Shown here: piece by piece, positions 22,117 to 34,220 of the stretch
Layout of the letters: each line of letters opens with the position of its first letter
Position numbering within the stretch: position 1 is the stretch's first letter
Assembly: GCA_021397835.1 (NCBI GenBank)
Contig: JAJFZO010000344.1
Coordinates: 3,968,001 to 4,032,000 of the forward strand
DNA length: 64,000 nt
Direction: 5' to 3'
Source of the DNA: Moringa oleifera
Lineage: Eukaryota > Streptophyta > Magnoliopsida > Brassicales > Moringaceae
Notes under the pieces: model-generated
Told to the model about the DNA's origin: nothing
Databases searched by the model: none
The model's input: only the letters and a program-made list of their open reading frames with translations
Translations under genes and position numbers: made by a program

Positions 22117-24795
22117 TCTTAACCTTCGAAACCAGGTTAAACAAAATCAACAAATAGATAGACACACCTATCTGTATATGCATATATGTATATGCATAAG
22201 CTACTTATATGTACAATCGGTAACGATAATCGAATAAAAATTAAGGACAGGATGAACAGGTGTTGAAAAATATGGATAGAGATGAGGGATAAGAGAGAAA
22301 TCGAGGACCAACTCACCGAGTTAACCGAGTCGAGTTGAGAATCGAAGAGAAAGAGAGAAAGAGCGACGAGTCGAGGAGACAGAGGGAAAGCAGTAAATCT
22401 TACGATTGCGGAAATCGGCGAGTCAACCGATTCGCGATCCGAGTTAATGGCGAAATCAGAAGGAAGGCCATGGGTGATATATGGATTTATCGAAGCTCTT
22501 CAGGATAAGAAAAAAAGTTCTCGCTCGCAGGCGATTAGGGCTAAAACAACCACACACGCTGGCCAAAGCGCACTGAAACGACGGGATTCACGCGCACCAG
22601 TGGGCTCTCCCAACTCATGCTTAAGTGGGACCCGCGGAAGGAGAATCGTACCGTCCATTTTGTTTTGGCGAGTGCTGTGCACATACTAAAATCGCACGTG
22701 GATAGTTCTAAGATGTATTGGGCTTGCGTTTAGTTTGTTGCTTTTTCTTTTTTTTCTTGTACATGTTTCTTTCTTCTCCGTGTTCTTTCTGTTCCACGGA
22801 GCTCCACCAAGCCGTTGATAAATTGCCGATGAGAGAGGCAGGCGTGCAGTGTGCGTGCCGTGTTGAAACTTAAAAGAGACATTATATTATAATATAAAAT
22901 TACATTTATCATAAAGTAATTATTATATGTTAATATTATAATTGTTCAATGCCGAGGGTCATGACAGGCTTGTAGCCCGGGGAGCTGGCTGGGCCGGCCT
23001 ACCATGACAGTTAACTAGTAGTTCCATGGAAAAAAAATAAAAACTTTTTTTAAAAATAAAAAACAAATTTAATTAAATGATATCGAAAAGTGAATTGAAA
23101 TTAATTAATAAATTAATGAATAAAATTATTTAATATATTATTTGTATTAAATTTAATTTTAATATATAAAAAGGGATGAATCGAATAATTTATATATCAA
23201 TTTTATTTAAATTAAATTTTGATTTATATTAAAAAAATTTATCAGAATATTTAAAAAATTATTCAAATAAATTTACATTATATTTTGAGTTCATATTTTA
23301 ATTTTAAACAATTCTCGACTTACATACTGTTTTTATAATTTTTTAAAACTTTTGATAATATAAATTTTATAAAATATATTTTTAATATTTAATAAATTTT
23401 TAAAATTTTATAATAGTGATTTGAGTATTTTTTACATACATAAAAAATTTTAAATCAAAATTTTGAAATTGAAATTTTAATTTTTAGATTTTTAAATTTA
23501 ATTTAATTTAATTTGAGATAAATATTTTGAAAAATCTTGAAGTATATCTCGATGGCAAATCAAGTCCTTAAATCAAACTTTTTCTTAACAAAATATTCAC
23601 TTTGATAATGGCAATTTAACTTTAATAAAAAGTGTATTCAAATTTTCATAAAAAAATTCTCTCTAAAGAACGACAAAACAACTTCTTTTTTTTTCCCATT
23701 CCTTTCTTCTTTCTCATAAAAATAGACAAACTCGTGAGAGACCAAAAGTATGAGCTTTAACTTCATGAAACTAAGTGGATTGGGTAATAGTGCCACCACG
23801 ATCTACAAAGGTGAGCCAACTCGTTGCTAGGTGACAGTTGTAGGAGTTAAACGCAATCTTGATGAAAAACATGATCAGGATAGATACCAACAATATGATC
23901 AAAAATATAAAAAGCCATCAATTTTGAGAAGTACTTTGCCATTTTTTTTCTTCTTCTCACGCGATAGAGTTAGAGCGGTGTTAGTAGCTTTGACATTTTA
24001 AGAAATCATAACAGATACTATGATCTCTTAGTAAAAGATTAAATAGCGTTGGATAGAGAAAAAACCTAAGGAAATGTTTTATTGTTTTTCTTTACGTGTG
24101 AGATAGTGATTTGTGCTTTATTTGCCAAAAAAAGTAAAAACAAACACAATCATGAAGATTTTAAGGCTCAATCGCAATGATGTCATGCTATGTAAGAGCA
24201 GTGCGTCTATGACAAATTTTAAGCAACTTTATTTTTAAATAAGTAAATGGTGAGAAATAAAACAGAATCAAATAGAATGAATCCTAACATTTTTGATCTC
24301 CGAGGGAGAAACAAGGGGTTGTCAAGAAACCATAGCTTTGTGTCCCATTAAGGGGGCCACTATTATGAGATAGCCTGCTTGAAGTGCATGGAGATAACTC
24401 CTACTACATAACAGAAAAATGAAAATCATGAAACAAGTCACTCACTAATTTAAGTGATCACTAATAATAATAGTAATAATACACAAAAATGTTTTGATTC
24501 CTTCATGTTTAGAAGAAAATTTAGTTTAAGAAATAAAGAAGCCAGTGGAAGTTCATCCTTGTTTATGCTTAAATAGAGATAATCAAACACTAAATTGGAA
24601 AGAAAACATGAGAGAATCTAAAAATAAAAGAAAATATTGAAATAGCATAGAATCGATTTAGATAAAAATAAAAGAAAATATAGCCTTATGATCAAACAAG
24701 AAGCTCTATTCTAAAAATTTGCCATAAATGCTCATAGGTATTAAGCAAAAGATATTAGATGACATTATAGGCAATAACAAAATGAGCTCTATAAC
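22117..24795. other. Dr1 upstream region, then AT-rich intergenic DNA
   Basis: The first 550 bases or so, up to about 22680, hold the Dr1 leader and promoter. This part is GC-richer and purine-rich on one strand. From 22860 to about 23560 the sequence is extremely AT-rich and simple. From 23560 to 24795 I see no recognisable coding or repeat structure. Short frames on both strands in 22447-22912 overlap one another in antisense and look like chance. Confidence 0.45.
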
Positions 24796-25440
24796 CATGT
24801 TAGAAGTCTTGAAAGAAGAAAAAGGAAAAGGGTTCCCTGAAATCATGGCGCTCTGCTATGCCTCACAAGCCACATCCTCTTGTATGATACCACTACCACT
24901 GCTCGAGGTCTTAGAGAGAATCATTAACACTGGTTATGGTGGGGTTAGGGCCTTGGTGACCTCGAGAGCCAATAGAGGAACTCCATTGGCTTTTATGGGA
25001 TCTTAGGTGGTCTAAAAATCTAGTTCAACATCAAAGCTTTTTGTCATTAATGACATGCCTATATGAAAAACTTAAGACCCATTTAAAATTAGTTTGAATA
25101 ACATATATGTAACACATACCATTGACATAACAATGAATTGAAGAATTAGGTTTTGGATAAAGTTTTGATGTTTGTAAAGAGAAAAAGAGGGTAAAAATAT
25201 AGAGGAAAAAAGTCAAAACAAGCAAAGTTTATTTTTAGAAAGAGACGAAGTGGAAAGTACAATCTCGCTTTTTATTAATGTTCATTTTTAGCAATGTTAA
25301 GACTAAAAATTTGTTTCTTTAATTATCTAAAAATCAAGATTTGTTTGTTACCTTCTAAACAACGAGATTTACTTGATAATCAAAGTTATATCTCATAGCT
25401 TTTTTAGAATATTTATCTTTTAATTTAACTTGATGGATAA
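24796..25440 (-). mobile_element. Possible LTR end with primer-binding-site remnant
   Basis: On the minus strand TTCTAACATGGTTATAGAGC (near 24786-24806) resembles an LTR ending in AACA followed by the Met-tRNA primer site TGGTATCAGAGC. If so, the LTR of a minus-strand retroelement lies to the right of 24796. I found neither a second LTR nor coding remains, so this is a weak call. The stretch otherwise holds nothing recognisable. Confidence 0.25.
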
Positions 25441-25689
25441 ATATTAGGGTAATATTCTCATAAATAAGGAACATGTTATCTATAATGTGAAAGTGAATGT
25501 AGATTTTGTGAATAGGCAACATGTTAGTGATAATGTAAACCATGATCATGGTAAGAGAGATGATAATTTTTAAGGCAATGATTATGTAATGGACATTAAA
25601 GATGATGTTATATATAGTACTAATACTAATTTGCCTATTCATAACATTAATGGTGGTAATAATAGAGGCAACAGGCTTACACTTAATGG

Positions 25690-27490
25690 TTTTGATAAGC
25701 TTTACACTCTAGTTGAAGTAGAATTGACTTTTGATTCTTTAAGTGACGTTAAAGAGATAGTTACATAGTATACAATGAATAGTGGGTAGAGTATAAAAGT
25801 TACAAAAGATAAGGCTCATAGGCTAAGAGTTGTTTATAAAGATGGATGTAAGTAAATCATACTAGTCTCACAAGTGGGATAATCTCGGTCATATGCAATG
25901 ATGACTTATTATCCAACACACACGTACAATAGATCCTTTAAGAATAAGCACGTGATTTTAAATTTTTTACTAAGAAATACATAAATCTATTTAGGAGAGA
26001 TACAAACCAATATAAACATATTGATGGAGACAATAAAGGCAAACTTTATATGTAATGTTTGTTTGAGGGTAAAGCATTTTATCATGGCTAAAATTTATGG
26101 GTAATGAATACCAATATGGAATGGAAGGTTAAGAGATTATTGAGAGAATGTTAAGTAGCAAAACCCTAGTAGCTCACTTATATTAAATTTAGATAGAGTT
26201 AACCTGACTTCAAATTTAGTTTTTCATAGGATATATATCTGCTTGGATGGTTGCAAAGGGTTTTTAAAAATGTTATAGGTTGATAATTAGATACTTGCAG
26301 CTTAAAAAGTAGGGCAATTGATTAATTAATGATTGTTATTGGTATTGATCCGAATAATAACGTATACTCCTTTACATATATTATTATTGAGTTGAGATTA
26401 AGGATATTTGGATTTTGTTCTTGTAGTTGTTGTTACTAGATATTGATTCCATGATGAAATATGGTTGAACTTTAATGTTTGACCAACAAAAGGTAAACAT
26501 TGAACTCATCTTTTTTTTTTCTTATAGTTTTATAGTTTTGTATTTAAAAGATTAAGTAACTGCATTTCTTTGTATTAGGAAGGACTAGTACCAATCTTAG
26601 AGGAGCTAATCCCAGATGCAAACATTAGATTCTGCATTAAGCATTTATATAAAAATTTTCAAATGCTTTTAAAAAGTGAATTCTTGAAGGACTTGTTCTA
26701 CAATTCTACCAAGATAACTATTTTTCCTAAGTTCAAGTATGTAATATATAAAATTAAGGCTGTAGATATCGAAGCATATGATTAGTTATGTAAAATTTTT
26801 TCTAAGCATTGGTTTAGACATACATTCTCAAGAAGACCCAAATGTGATTTGCTTTTTAATAATCTATTTAAGACTTTTAATATTTCCATAACTAAAGCTA
26901 TGGATAAACCAATTTTGTGGCTTCTTGAGAAAAATTAAAAACTAAATGGAAAGAATTATTTGAATAAGGATAGGATGTTGAGACATGAGGGTTTATTTTA
27001 CCCCAAAATTTAGAATTATCTTTAAAAATTAAAGTTAAAACCAATTTGTTTGAGGGAAAAAATACCAAGTGCAGTTAAGGAAAAAGTAGTATATTGTAGA
27101 TTTAGAAGGTCACAAGTGCAGTTACTATAGTTAAAAACTCACTAGTATCCCTTATGTGCATATTGTTATTGCAAATAGTTTATCAAAAATAATCCTTCGA
27201 AGATCATGTTGACTCTTACTACTATAGAGAAAGATATATCAAATGTTATTCATATTTGATTAACCCTTATAATGGCTTAAATCTGGTAGCTTGAAACTGA
27301 TTTGGATCTTATACAACCATCATTTTTCAGAAGACCTCCCAAAACACCAAAAAATAAAAGAGACGAGATGTTAATGAGGTCATTACAAATCTAATAAGAT
27401 GTTAAGAAAAAATTTAATCTATACATGTAGTAAGTGCAAGTAGAATGACCACGACATGAGATCATGTAAAGGTTCAATCAAATAGGTAAC
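25690..27490 (+). mobile_element. Mutator-like (MULE) transposase relic
   Basis: Plus-strand pieces in MuDR order, with stops throughout. An N-terminal plant MuDR domain has DKAHRLRVVYKDGC (about 25808-25850). A stretch with SFKNKHVI follows (about 25938). The transposase core has the ICLDGCKGF remnant (about 26230-26260) and GLVPILEELIPDANIRFCIK then HLYKNF (about 26585-26660). Next is a segment with RRPKCDLLFNNLFKTFN (about 26833-26882). A C-terminal zinc-knuckle remnant has CK-N-D-H-D-M-R-SCKGS near 27440-27480. Catalytic residues cannot be relied on and the frame is broken many times. Terminal inverted repeats were not found. Confidence 0.8.
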
Positions 27491-28132
27491 TTCCATAGAG
27501 ATTTTATTGCATTTAACACCATTTTTATTTTATTTTATTGATATATAAGTTCATGTAAATGAGAGGCCAAAGTAATAATAATAAAGACATGTTTATGAGC
27601 TTTAGGGTGCTAATTATACTACAGAATATGATTATTATTTTTTAAAAGATTTTTTTCTATTGAATTTTTATTATGGACTTGATTTTTTTTTTATTTATTA
27701 AGCAATCCTTACTAATTTTGTTGTATCATCTTCAGGTGGGGGTTCTTTTGTTGCAATTGGGCCATTTATTAGTAAGATAAACAAATATGTTTACATTTCT
27801 TCTTATTAATTTCAAATAAATGTGTCTACTTGTTTTCTGTAATACTGATTGTTTTGTAATATTAACTTGTTTTATTATTTAACTTCATAGTTTTAAATGG
27901 TATCAACATCAACATTTGTGTGTAACAGTTTTACAATAAAATAGTATAATAACTTTAAAGTTACATCATTTGCATTTGTAACAACATCAGCAAGTAAATA
28001 TCTTAAACGTTTGTAATATTTATTCATATATTTAATAGTGGCAAATCCCATGTATGTCTGCATAATTTTCACCAATTGCAATGCCTCACCCCATAATTTA
28101 CCTAACCACACTTTTACAAGCATGATGTCAAC
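27491..28132. other. DNA between the MULE relic and the second gypsy element
   Basis: AT-rich sequence. A minus-strand frame reads from the LTR border at 28132 down to 27893 with no stop. I do not recognise its product. It may be the tail of an older element into which the gypsy element jumped. Confidence 0.35.
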
Positions 28133-28921
28133 TATAAGGTCCTTACCTATGAGTGGCATAGTGGTATGATGAAAGCATAGCATGGATGCTCATTTGGGTC
28201 CTAGTCCAAGTGATGTCATAGATAGCATCACGAATGGGTGCTGGCATATGAGTAGAATTGCTCAAGGGAGTAGACAATTATCAATGGGTGTTTGACGATT
28301 TCTTCACGCATGGGTCACGGGAGATGGCTTGAGAAGATTGGACACGTGTGTGAGGCACTTAGCAAGCGGGCGAGCAGAACACCTATAAGCAACGAACATT
28401 GGCTCGCGTTAGTACCAGATTGGGTATAGGTGTAAGCATAAGGCACATGATGAGTGCTTGGATGGCTTAGTCGATGTAGTTAGTAGCAGCTGGCAACGAT
28501 TAGCAATGATTACCACCAAGTGATGGCAGTTATGAAGAGTGAGATACTTGTCATGAAAAGCTGAAGCCAAGACCGCATGCATGGCTAGCTTTATGGTGCT
28601 AGAGCCACATTACCATAGGGTAGTTAAGGGTGTGAACCGCCAAGTTTTGTAACTTTTTTAATTTATGGGTAGACTCATCGATGAATGTGTGATGTCTTGT
28701 CATGTTTAGGTAGTAATTTTCTTTTTTATGAATGAAAAGGTTGGGATTAGTTTCCATAATTATTGGTGTGTTTCTCTTTTACTCTCCCTCTCGTGTGTGT
28801 GTGGGTTTTTTTTTTTAACACACTTGGGTTGTATGCCTGCGAAAAGAATTGACTAATGAGTTAGGTATCACTCGTGCCATCACTCAATGAAAAATTAATC
28901 ATAGACCTCAATCGTATGACA
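28133..28921 (+). repeat. 5' LTR of the second Ty3/gypsy element
   Basis: 789 bases, from TATAAGGTCC (the canonical TG mutated to TA) to CGTATGACA. In the first 121 aligned positions I count about 30 differences from the 3' LTR with no gap, mostly transitions. Confidence 0.92.
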
Positions 28922-28924
28922 ATC

Positions 28925-28940
28925 TAGTATCAAAGCTAGG
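28925..28940 (+). other. Primer-binding site of the second Ty3/gypsy element
   Basis: TAGTATCAAAGCTAGG, three bases after the LTR end. It matches the plant initiator-Met tRNA primer site TGGTATCAGAGCCAGG except for three transitions (two G to A and one C to T). Confidence 0.85.
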
Positions 28941-28999
28941 TTGTATCGGTGATTTTAGTTGATCACTAAGAATGAGATAAAAGAAAGGCTTACTCGTTT

Positions 29000-31900
29000 A
29001 GAGGATTTTATGTGTGCTCCTCAAAGTGATGATACTATATGTCTTGCTGTTTAAGTCGAATAGCATACCGAGCAGCTAAGAGTAGCCCGAAATACTTTAC
29101 TTTGAAATGGTGAGGGACATGAAAGTTTGCTTTGCATTTGTCATGCATAATCTTATGTCTTTGATAGACTCGATAAAGAAAGGGATAAAGATTGGGTGAT
29201 GAGCTTGTGCTACTAAAAAGAGTTGTGGTGAACCTTCTAAGACAAGAGAAAGGTGGCTCGTCTAAGATAAAAGTCCCCGAGCTAAAATCCTTTGATGATA
29301 CTTGCTAAAAAGCTCAAGAATTTTCTATGAAACTTAGTGTAATATTTCAAAGTTGCTTACATCCTGGAAGAGGAGCGAGTGACTATTACTAACATGTACT
29401 TGTAAGGGGATGTGAAGCTCCAGTGGTGAACTCAAGTGGAGGATAATGCTAATGTGGGGATGTTAAAATGCAAAAAGTGGGATATGTTAGAAAAGGCAAT
29501 AAAGGATCAATTCCTCCTTTACAACACGGCTTAGGTTGCAAAAGAGTCCCTTAAAAAGTTGAAACACACTAGTTTTATGTGAAAGTATGTAAAGAAGTTT
29601 AGTTCTTTATTATTAGATATCAAAAACATGTCGAAAGAAGATACAATATTTAACTTTTTGTCCAAACTACAGCCTTGAGTGTAGGCTGAGTTATGAAAGA
29701 ACGTGATGAAAGACCTTCCAAGTGTAATAGACATTGCCGAGAAACTTGTGGATTACAAGTATGTTGGTATGTCCAATTCATAATGTGAAAAAAAAAGAAA
29801 AATGTTGGAAAAAAATTAAAAGATCTTTGGCCATAAGGATAGCAAGAAACCTAATGGTAGCATAAAAAACAATGATGAAAATAAAAAAAGTGGTCATAAG
29901 CCTTTCTTAAAAGAAAATAATTTTACATATGCTTTATATATGACTGACCACTCATGGTTAGAGAATGTCCGAAGAGAGAGAAACTAGGTGCTTTGATAGC
30001 ACAAGATGAAGATAAAGAGAACTCAAATGAAGGGGCTTCTCAATAAATCCTTTCAAATTGTTAAATGTAATCACCATTGGCAGTTAAACACAATACAAAT
30101 ACTTAATGCACGTGATGATGCAAGTCAACGAGAGAGTTGTATAAGCTATGGTAGACATGGGTGTTACCAATAACTTTATGGCATAACGTATGTCTCGTTC
30201 ATTGGGTTTAACCATTATGAAAAATTCCAATAAGTTGAAGACAATGATTCGAAAGCAAAGTCTATCTTAGGTACGTTAATGTGCAATTTGTGGATAAATA
30301 AATAGTTGGGACAGTGCAACCTAACCGTAGTACCCCTTGATGACTTCGACTTAATACTGGGGATCAAGTTTTTTGCATTGGCCAAAGTGCTGTTGATACC
30401 ATACCTTCAAGGGATGCTTATAATCATTCTTTATGGCTACCATGAAGAATAGTTAGCAAAAGAAAGATAAAAGAATTGAATTATAGTCTGCCAAGCAATT
30501 CAATAGTGGAATGAAACAGGATGATCAAGTATATGTGGTGGCTTTGATGGAGATCAAGCCTGGTTAGCAGGTCAAAGTATTTGACATGTTTATTGGAGTC
30601 TTAGAAAAGTTTTCAAATACCATGTCCCCCTAAGTTACCCAAAAAGATGCCACCAAAAAAGGTAATTGATCATGAAATCGCATTGGAACTAAGAGCTCCT
30701 TACAAAATATCTCCACTAGAGTTGGTTGAGTTGAGGAAGCAGCTCGATGAGTTGTTGCAAGCTGGCGTCGTTCAACTTTCAAAAGCTCTGTATGGTACAC
30801 TAATTTTATTTCAAAAGAAACAAGATAGGTCCCTAAGGATGTATGTGGACTACCAAGCTCTAAATAAAGTGATAGTGAAAAATAAATATCAGATCGCAAA
30901 TGTTGCTGACTTATTTGATTGGTTGTCCAAAGCCTTTTATTTCACAAAGTCGAACTTACGGTCTTGATAGTAGCAAGTAAGGATTGAGATGAGAGATGAG
31001 CCAAAGATAAGATGTGTGACCAAGTATTAATTTTATGAATTCCTTATGATACTTTTCAGCATAATTAATGCTTTTACCATATTTTATAATCTGATGGATA
31101 ATATATTATATGAGTTTTTAGATAAATTTATTATTGTCTATTTGGATGACACTATGATATATAGTGAATTACTAGTTAAACATGTGAATCACTTAAAGAG
31201 CTATCTTTTCTAAACTAAGAGAGTATAAACTCTATATGAAAAAGGAAAAGTGTGAATTTTGTCTCCAAGAGGTGCATTTTTTAGGACATTGGGTCAGTAA
31301 GGGCCAAATCAGAATAAATAAACGAAAGATGTAGGCCATCGTATATTGGCCTACGCCAAGAAAGATTTATGACTTAGGTTGACAAATTACTATCAAAAAT
31401 TTATCAAAAGATACTAAAAAAAAGTGAACCTTTTGAGGAATTTGTTTAAGAAAGAGCAAATTTAATGTTTGACAGATGCTTATCAGGATGCTTTTGAAAC
31501 GCTGAAGACAGTAGTGTTTTTAAACCTTATTTTAGCTTTGTCAAATTTTGAAAAACCTTTTGAAGCATAGATAGATGCTTCGAATAAGGTCATTGAATGG
31601 GTCATGGTGCTAGAGGGGCATCTTATTGCTTTTAAGAGTCGAAAGTTGAAAGATGTGGAGCAAAAATATTTAGTTCATAAAAAGGAGATGGTTGTTATGG
31701 TGCATTACCTAGATGTGTAGAGACATTACTTACTAGACACAAAGTTTATAGTGATGACCAATAATTTGGCAAACACTTACTTCAAGACCTGAAGGAAGTT
31801 GACTCTCAAGTAAGCACGTTGGCAAGAATTCATTTCTAAATTTGATTTTATTTGGCTACACAAACCTGATAGGCAGAATCAAATGATAGATGTTCTAAAC

Positions 31901-33420
31901 AGAAAAAAGATCAAAGCCTACATTGTAGCATCATCCTTGATGCAAGCAACATGTAAAAATCGAGTTAAAGAATAATCTCACTTAGACTCGACTATGTGAA
32001 GCTTAAGCAACAAGTTTTAGAAGGTTTGGTGTGAAAATATTGATTAGAGGATGACCTGATATACACCAAGAGTAGTAGGCTATTTGTGCCAAGCAACAGC
32101 CACTTGAGGCAAAAGTTAGTTAAGGAAACCCAAGACCTTCAATAAGCTGGTCACCCAAGAGTAGAGAAAATGATCACTTTACTGAAAAAGTTATATTTTT
32201 GACCAAAGAAGAAGAAGGACATAGAGTTTTATGTTGAGACTTGTCTTATTTACCAATAAGGCAAGATTAGAAGAAAGAAAAAGATAGGATTATTGCAGCC
32301 CCTACCCATTTCAAACAAGCCATGACAATTCATCTTCATGGACTTCATTGTCAGCTTTTCAGAGTTGAAAGGTATGAGATCGATCATTGTGATAGTTAAT
32401 CATTTTTTTTTAAGTATGTTATTTTCATTGTTGCACCATAGGCTTGTCCAACAGAGATTATGCCTGAGCTAATTATGAGAAATGTGATGAAGTATTTCGG
32501 GTTACTTGAGGATATAATTAGTCATAGAAACTCATGTTTCACGGGTTGATTCTGAACTACTTTTTTTAACATGATGGGATCAAAACTAAAATTTTTCATT
32601 ACTAATCATCTATTGACAGATGATCATACGAGCAAGTGAACTAATTATTGGAGGAATACTTGAGACATTATATCATTGTCAGCCAAAAAAATTGGTTATA
32701 CTTGTTAAATTTACTTAGTTTTGCTATAATGTCTATTGTTTCTCAGTTATATGGATGAGCCTAACGGAGATAGTTTTGGGAAGGCAGCCCTTTACTTTGT
32801 ATGAAATTATGAAACAAAAATCACAATGGCCTTATCTAACAACTTATTGGTTTGTTCGGGATAAAACAGAGCTGCTAAAGTAAGCCTGTGATAGTTTGAC
32901 TGAGATAATCAAATAAGTGAAAAAGCATATTGATGGAAAAAGAAGGGACTTAGAGTTTTATGCAGAAGATAGAGTGATTCTGAAGCTAACGCCACAAATC
33001 TGGAAAAAGATGACAAACAAAAGATATCATAAAGGACTTGTACAGAAGTATGGTGGTCCTTTGAAGTTATCAAAAAAGTAGGTAACGAGGCTTATAGATT
33101 GCGGTTGCCTGAACGATTCAAGGTACATCCAATATTTCATGTTAGTTTTTTTAAAAAAATATCATGGAGATGCTAATGCAGATATGGTAAAAATAAAAAA
33201 AGCTCCTCCAATTGTCCAAAAACAGTTTAACAAGGACCCGACTGAGATTCTTGGTCATAAAACGCTCTAGAAAAGCAAGAAGAATAGACAGATAGATTAC
33301 TTAGTGCAATGGCATGGCGAAAAAGTAGCTAATACTATATAGCAAAAGGTAGTGACTTTATGGCAGTTCGAATATAAGATCAAATTCTTATTTGAATGGT
33401 GCTTCGACAAGGACATCAAA
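29000..33420 (+). pseudogene. Broken gag-pol of the second Ty3/gypsy element
   Basis: The longest open piece is 30647-30967, covering the start of reverse transcriptase. All other domains are split by stops and indels. Several recognisable residues survive, such as YLDD, but the protease active site is altered. Described only to mark the relic; no product is expected. Confidence 0.88.
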
Positions 33421-33438
33421 CTCTTCTAGGGGGTGGTT

Positions 33439-34220
33439 TGTAAGGCCCTTATGTATATGTGGCGTGGTGGCACAGTGAAGGCATGACATAGATGCTCATC
33501 TGGGTCCCAGCCTAAGTGATGCTATAGGTTGCATCACGAGCGAGTGCTACCATATGACTAAAGCTTTTTAAGGGAGGAGCTAACTCGTTAAAAGGTGCTC
33601 TGTGAGTCCTTGACGCATGGCTCATAAGAGATGGCTCGAGGGGATTAGACACGTGGGCGAGGCACTTAGCAAGAAAACAAGTAAAACACCCGCAAGTAAC
33701 TAACATTGGCTCGTATTTGCCCAAGTAAGGCGTGCGCGCGTGCGAGCACGAGGCACATGGTGTGCCCTTGGATGGCTTAGCCCATGCGATTGATAGTGGT
33801 TGGCAGCGATTACCACTAGTTGATATCAGTTACGAATAGTGAAACACTTATCATGAAAAGCTAAAGCCAAGGCTATATGCATGGCTAGCTTTGTGGTGGC
33901 AAAGCCATATTATCCTAAAGCGATCAGGGGTGTCAATCACTAAATTTTGTAACTTATTTATTTTACAGATAGAGTCATCGATGAGGGCGCGATGTCCTAT
34001 TGCATTTAGGTTATAATTTCTTTTTTCATGAATGAAAATATTGGGATTTGTTCTCGTAATTATTGGTATGTCTCTTTTTTACTCTCTTTTATATACATGT
34101 ATGAGTTTCTCTTTTAAGCATACTTGATATTATATACGTGTGAAAAGAATTGACTGACGAGTTAGGTGTCACTTGTGCTATCACTCGGTGAAGTTGATCA
34201 TAGACCTCAACTGTGTGACA
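33439..34220 (+). repeat. 3' LTR of the second Ty3/gypsy element
   Basis: 782 bases, from TGTAAGGCCC to GTGTGACA. It is preceded by a purine-rich tract (AGGGGGTGG, about 33428-33436) that fits a polypurine tract. Flanking five-base sequences TCAAC (28128-28132) and CCAAC (34221-34225) fit a target-site duplication with one change. Confidence 0.93.

Larger units (their letters stand above)
28133..34220 (+). mobile_element. Near-complete, inactivated Ty3/gypsy retrotransposon (chromovirus-like)
   Basis: A 6.1 kb element with 5' LTR, primer-binding site, gag-pol, polypurine tract, 3' LTR and target duplication in the expected order. Gag lies about 29000-29900. Protease has its D-T/S-G site changed to DMGVTNNF (about 30155). 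Reverse transcriptase begins with APYKISPLELVELRKQLDEL (30702 onward) and carries LFQKKQDRSLRM and the YLDD box at 31139-31150. RNase H lies about 31480-31900. Integrase follows, with LLQPLPISN (32300) and FMDFIVSF. The end has a chromodomain-like stretch, YLVQWHGEKVANTI to LWQFEYKIKFL (33299-33390). Stops and frameshifts are scattered throughout, so it cannot move on its own. The chromodomain suggests the chromovirus branch; the exact clade is not settled. Confidence 0.93.

Noticed and set aside
22447..22912. Overlapping frames on both strands upstream of Dr1
   Set aside because: They overlap in antisense within a GC-richer promoter where stop codons are rarer. No family resemblance.
24728..25006. 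92-codon plus-strand frame
   Set aside because: Not recognised. It crosses a probable LTR end and primer-site remnant, so more likely repeat DNA.
30630..30899. Minus-strand 89-codon frame
   Set aside because: Antisense to the gypsy reverse transcriptase start, which is clearly on the plus strand.
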